This document shows, piece by piece, positions 60,836-64,000 of a stretch of 64,000 nucleotides of DNA. The first letter of the stretch is position 1. Every line of letters begins with the position of its first letter. The notes below the pieces were generated by a model. That model made no database searches. It worked only from the letters and a program-made list of their open reading frames with translations, and was not told where the DNA came from. Made by a program: the position numbers and the translations under genes. This stretch comes from Candidatus Poribacteria bacterium. GTDB lineage: Bacteria > Poribacteria > WGA-4E > GCA-2687025. Location: positions 62,001 through 126,000 of the forward strand of contig JABGQA010000115.1 of assembly GCA_018644665.1 (NCBI GenBank). The letters are read 5' to 3'.

Positions 60836-62287
60836 ATGTACAAGCCATCGCAAGCACGACCCAAGTTGGCCACGCGCGCGGCCGTGGCGGCCATCCTTCT
60901 GATTTGCGGGTCAGTTGCGCCGGCCTACGCCCAGCGACCCGCCGAGGGTCCTGTGGCCGACGGGTGGCGCGCGTTGCAGGCGGGACGTCTCCTGACGGCG
61001 CGTCGGAGTTTCACAGACGCACTCGAGGCGTCGCCGCAGGATGTACGAGCCCTCGAAGGCCTCGCCCGGGTGGCCGCGCGCGAAGGCGATGCCGCCGAAG
61101 CCATCGGCCACTACGAAGCCGCCTTGCGCCACGCGCCGGACACCGCGCGCATGCGCGTCGCAGTCGGGATGCTGCTGTCTGACATGCGGGAGCACGGTCG
61201 GGCCGTCGAGCATCTGCGGCAGGCCACGGAACTGGACGCGGAGAACGCCGCGACGTGGAGCGCCTACGCGCAGGCCTTGTGGCGTGTCGAGTGGTACCCA
61301 CAGGCCGCTACGGCGTACCAGCGTGCGATCACGCTGGACCCGAGCGACGCGTGGTCGCTCGTCGGCCTCGGGGACACACACCTGCGCGCCGGCGAACTCG
61401 ACGAGGCGATCGCCGCGTACGACAAGGCGCTCGAACAGGACGCCGACGCGCACGCCGCCCACTGCGGGAGGGGCGCCGCGCTCTCGAAACTGGGGAAGTT
61501 CGACGCGGCCCTGGCCAGCCTACGGCAGGCCGTCACGCTACGCGACGACTATGGCCCGGCGTTCTACGAGATGGGCGTCGTCCTACAGCACCAGAAGGAG
61601 TACGAGGACGCGATCCGCGCGTTCGGGAGGGCGACACAGCTCAACGGGTGGGACGCGCCGTCGGTGACCAACATCGCGCGGTGCTACGCGCGCCTCGGGA
61701 AGCGCGATCTCGCGCGGAAGGCTCACGAACACGCCGCGAAGCTCCAGAAGGCGCAGAGCGACCATGCCATCGCGACGGCTTACACCAGCCAATACCCGGA
61801 CTTGCCGGACGGTTACGTCGGCCTGGGAGCGGTCTACGCGCGTATGGGGCAAAACAGCGAAGCCATCAAGGCGTACAAGCAGGCGCTCGCGCGGGCGCCG
61901 CGCAACGTGGCCGCGCACTTCGGCCTCGGGGACGTGTACCTGAACGCCAGGATGATCGCCGAGGCCGCCGACATTCACCGTGTCCTCGTCACGCTCCGGC
62001 CGGGCGACATCGAGACGCGCGCGATGCTCGGGATGCTTCTCCGCGAACTCGGAGAGGAGGACGAGAGTCGCACGGTGCTCCTTACGGCGCACGCCTTAAG
62101 CAGCGCCCGCGTGACCGAGTCGGGTCACGCCAACGACTGGAACCTACTCGCCTACGTGCTGTACGCGCAGGCGGACTACGCGGCGGCCGAAAGTGCTATG
62201 ACCGAGGCCATACGCCTCAACCCGATCGAGTCCTCCTACGCCGGCCGCCTCGCCCAGATTCGCGCCGCGAGGGCGGCCCCTCGGTAG
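60836..62287 (+). CDS. exported TPR-repeat protein
   Basis: 483 aa. Signal peptide 'AAVAAILLICGSVAPAYAQ'. About ten tetratricopeptide repeats run from residue 40 to 475, for example 'ATWSAYAQALWRVEWYPQAA', 'GYVGLGAVYARMGQNSEAIKAY' and 'VAAHFGLGDVYLNARMIAEAA'. It starts 5 nt after the CRTAC1-like gene, a pairing common in planctomycete- and poribacteria-type genomes. It probably scaffolds proteins in the periplasm. Confidence 0.9.
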   Translation: MYKPSQARPKLATRAAVAAILLICGSVAPAYAQRPAEGPVADGWRALQAGRLLTARRSFTDALEASPQDVRALEGLARVAAREGDAAEAIGHYEAALRHAPDTARMRVAVGMLLSDMREHGRAVEHLRQATELDAENAATWSAYAQALWRVEWYPQAATAYQRAITLDPSDAWSLVGLGDTHLRAGELDEAIAAYDKALEQDADAHAAHCGRGAALSKLGKFDAALASLRQAVTLRDDYGPAFYEMGVVLQHQKEYEDAIRAFGRATQLNGWDAPSVTNIARCYARLGKRDLARKAHEHAAKLQKAQSDHAIATAYTSQYPDLPDGYVGLGAVYARMGQNSEAIKAYKQALARAPRNVAAHFGLGDVYLNARMIAEAADIHRVLVTLRPGDIETRAMLGMLLRELGEEDESRTVLLTAHALSSARVTESGHANDWNLLAYVLYAQADYAAAESAMTEAIRLNPIESSYAGRLAQIRAARAAPR

Positions 62288-62314
62288 CGCGCAGATTGCC
62301 CTTCCGATGCGCGC
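62287..62314 (+). terminator. possible weak terminator hairpin
   Basis: GCGCGCA (62287-62293) and TGCGCGC (62308-62314) pair over 7 bp just after the TPR gene stop. The 14-nt loop makes it weak. Confidence 0.3.
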
Positions 62315-62397
62315 ATCTGTGGCTACTATTGGCACAGGGTCGGCGTCCGGGAATCCCCGGGGCCGTATCGCTCACCCAGAGATAACACGAGGTACCC

Positions 62398-63012
62398 ATG
62401 CTTCGAGCAGCAATCGCGATATCCCTGTGCTTGACCGTCGCAGCGGTCGCGCAGGAAGTCACCCTCCTAGACGAGAACGTCGACGACGTCATCGGCTGGG
62501 CGGCCAGCGGCGAAGGCACGCCAGAGAATTCCAGCGACGCGTACAGTGGCAGCCAGTCCCTGTACATCGGCGCCACGGGTGGTGACGCCCAGAAGTACAA
62601 CGACTCTGTGCCGGACTGGGCATATGAAGTCGTCGAGAACCCCGCCGGAGCCAACGAGTTCCGCTACATCACCTTCGCTTGGAAGAAAGACGGCGGAGAA
62701 GGGATCATGCTCCAGCTGTCCGGTGACCCCGACGGCTGGTCGCACCGCTACCACAGCGGCGTGAACGTCAAGGACTGGAACCCGTCGCTCGAGGTTCAGC
62801 CGAACGTGCCGGCCGACTGGGAAGTCCAGACCCAAGATCTGTTCGCCGACTGGGGCGCCTTCACGCTCAAGGGCCTGGCGTTCTCTGCCGCCGACGGTGT
62901 CGGGGCGTACTACGACGCCATCCGCATCGGCGCGAACGAGTCCTTTACGGCCGTAGAGGCCAAGGGCAAGCTCACGACGACGTGGGCCGGCCTTCGCGCT
63001 GACGCGCGATAG
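62398..63012 (+). CDS. exported protein, unnamed beta-rich domain, GK-W C-terminal motif
   Basis: 204 aa. The signal peptide 'LRAAIAISLCLTVAAVAQ' precedes a mature domain with 'QKYNDSVPDWAYEVVENP', 'EFRYITFAWKKDGGEG', 'LQLSGDPDGWSHRYHSG', 'DWNPSLEVQ', 'PADWEVQTQDLFADWG' and 'LKGLAFSAADG'. The same pattern is seen in the next gene and, from memory, in planctomycete surface proteins. Its end, 'GKLTTTWAGLRADAR', matches the tails of the proteins at 17303 and 63234. Function unknown. It is closed by a hairpin. Confidence 0.78.
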   Translation: MLRAAIAISLCLTVAAVAQEVTLLDENVDDVIGWAASGEGTPENSSDAYSGSQSLYIGATGGDAQKYNDSVPDWAYEVVENPAGANEFRYITFAWKKDGGEGIMLQLSGDPDGWSHRYHSGVNVKDWNPSLEVQPNVPADWEVQTQDLFADWGAFTLKGLAFSAADGVGAYYDAIRIGANESFTAVEAKGKLTTTWAGLRADAR

Positions 63013-63019
63013 CTATCGA

Positions 63020-63051
63020 GCGCCCCCGCCTCCACACGGAGACGGGGGCGC
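63020..63051 (+). terminator. strong terminator hairpin
   Basis: GCGCCCCCG (63020-63028) pairs with CGGGGGCGC (63043-63051). Inner CTCC/GGAG pairs extend the stem after one mismatch, leaving a 4-nt ACAC loop, 7 nt after the stop. Confidence 0.8.
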
Positions 63052-63233
63052 GTCCGCTCCCCGACCTGCCCGTCCCTCCCTACTGAGCCCACAGCCGAGG
63101 AAGCCCGGCTCGCGACGACGAGCCCTCGTTGCCCGCTCAAGGCGACACGCCCGAGTTCTGCACGCGGGCGAAGGCGGCGCGGCGACAGGCATGGCGGCGG
63201 GAGGCCGGGCCGCACGCGTGATAGGAGAAGATC

Positions 63234-63917
63234 ATGCAGGCGCCGCGGATACGGTCGTTACTCACAGTTGGAGCCGTGACGGGCGGGCTGCTGCTCGCTG
63301 TCGGCATGTCCGTCGCGCAGGACGAGTCCTTTGTCATCGTCGACGACGAGGCGAGTATCGAGGACCTGATTCCCCTCCTTTCCAACGGACAGGGCGTCGC
63401 CGCCGTCGAGAAGGACGACGTGTACATGGACGACCGCGACAGGAAGGCGGCCCTCAGGATCGACGCGGTTGCCGGCGACTTCCAGAAGTACAATCCAACC
63501 ATCCCGGGCTGGCAGTTCGACATCGTCGCCAACCCGTCAGACGAAGACGAGTTCCGGTACATTACCTTCGCTTGGAAGAAGGAGGGTGGTTCCGGCATGC
63601 AACTGCAACTGAGCGGCGAGCCCGGCGGCTGGAGTCACCGCTACCACGCCAGCGCCAACATGCAGGATTGGAACCCGTCCATCCAGGTGACGGCGGACTT
63701 CCCGGCAGACTGGCAAATCCACACGCGCGACATGTTCGTCGATTGGGGTCCGTTCGTGCTTACCGGGATGGCGTTCTCCCCCTCCAGCGAGGACTTCGGC
63801 ATCTACGATCACGTCCTGTTGCACCAGGACGAGGATGATCCCGACGCCGCGTACGCGGTAGGCGTCAGGGGCAAGGTCGCGGCGGCATGGGCGGCCATGA
63901 AGCGCGACATCCGCTAG
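63234..63917 (+). CDS. exported protein, paralogue of the preceding gene, GK-W C-terminal motif
   Basis: 227 aa. ATG 63234 has 'aggaga' upstream. The signal peptide ends 'LLAVGMSVAQ'. It shares the core with the preceding gene: 'QKYNPTIPGWQFDIVANP', 'EFRYITFAWKKEGGSG', 'LQLSGEPGGWSHRYHAS', 'DWNPSIQVT', 'PADWQIHTRDMFVDWG' and 'LTGMAFSPS'. Its end, 'GKVAAAWAAMKRDIR', is a variant of the shared C-terminal motif. It is a tandem duplicate that has kept the domain and the tail but diverged at the N-terminus ('EDLIPLLSNGQGV'). Confidence 0.78.
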   Translation: MQAPRIRSLLTVGAVTGGLLLAVGMSVAQDESFVIVDDEASIEDLIPLLSNGQGVAAVEKDDVYMDDRDRKAALRIDAVAGDFQKYNPTIPGWQFDIVANPSDEDEFRYITFAWKKEGGSGMQLQLSGEPGGWSHRYHASANMQDWNPSIQVTADFPADWQIHTRDMFVDWGPFVLTGMAFSPSSEDFGIYDHVLLHQDEDDPDAAYAVGVRGKVAAAWAAMKRDIR

Positions 63918-64000
63918 ACCGCACTTCGATGCGAAGGTGACCCGCTATCGGACCGCAAGAGAGTTGGCCCGGCGCATCATGCCGCGCGTTGACGGTACAT

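Noticed and set aside
1-64000. tRNA, rRNA, CRISPR arrays, insertion sequences, prophage
   Set aside because: I looked for conserved tRNA arms, spaced repeats, transposase motifs and phage structural genes and saw none. A covariance-model scan would be needed to exclude small RNAs.

Overview
The window is a G+C-rich (about two thirds by eye) chromosomal segment from an uncultured bacterium. The best lineage clues are a FlgD-like secretion/anchoring tail with an 'NPETWIPF' core (19284-19751), heavy paralogy of Gfo/Idh/MocA dehydrogenases (3), aldo/keto reductases (4) and phytanoyl-CoA-type dioxygenases (3, plus one TauD-like), and many exported propeller and repeat proteins. This gene content fits Candidatus Poribacteria or a neighbour such as Latescibacterota. 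That is inference from family content, since no rRNA or marker gene is present. I see no tRNA, rRNA, CRISPR array, prophage or transposase.

Layout. 1-6.2 kb (minus strand): carbohydrate genes, namely an esterase-like hydrolase cut by the window edge, a polysaccharide deacetylase, two Gfo/Idh/MocA proteins, a small exported protein and a TauD-like oxygenase. 6.6-12.5 kb: a two-domain VOC protein, an ECF sigma factor fused to a long ankyrin array, and two aldo/keto reductases. 12.6-13.7 kb: a small membrane protein and a lipoprotein with a heptad stalk. 13.9-17.2 kb: an operon of URO-D-family protein, unknown protein, cupin and Gfo/Idh/MocA. 17.3-24.8 kb: an exported protein, a TolB-like propeller, a truncated FlgD-tail gene abutting an Apea-like HEPN gene, a second propeller, a UPF0173 hydrolase, a SnoaL-like protein and a GNAT-like protein. 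25-33.2 kb: an SDR lacking the usual catalytic Lys, then a four-gene operon of exported WD40 proteins. 33.4-42.6 kb: a D-aminopeptidase, an oxygenase, two orphan histidine kinases, a GH31 enzyme, an HpcH-type aldolase and a D-2-hydroxyacid dehydrogenase. 42.6-45.3 kb: an NLR-like gene (class III cyclase, NB-ARC, TPR) interrupted by one in-frame amber codon. 45.5-53.8 kb: an MFS protein, a Rieske/glutamate-synthase fusion, a pirin, an ApnO-like dehydrogenase, a mandelate-racemase-type dehydratase, twin PhyH oxygenases and an aldo/keto reductase. 54-58.8 kb: a compact membrane redox operon (DUF6599-like, TAT-exported DUF362, NapH-like polyferredoxin, TAT-exported Fe-S aldo/keto reductase) closed by a strong hairpin. 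59.1-63.9 kb: CRTAC1/ASPIC, TPR and two paralogous exported proteins.

The metabolic genes suggest scavenging and oxidative tailoring of complex sugars and sugar acids. The most interesting items are: (1) a shared C-terminal motif GK[LV]xxxW[AG]x[LM][KR] on three exported proteins, possibly a lineage-specific sorting tag; (2) the exported redox operon; (3) the amber-split cyclase-NLR; (4) the WD40 operon, with an unnamed domain shared by two members; (5) the sigma-ankyrin fusion; (6) the HEPN gene whose end coincides with a decapitated secreted-protein gene.
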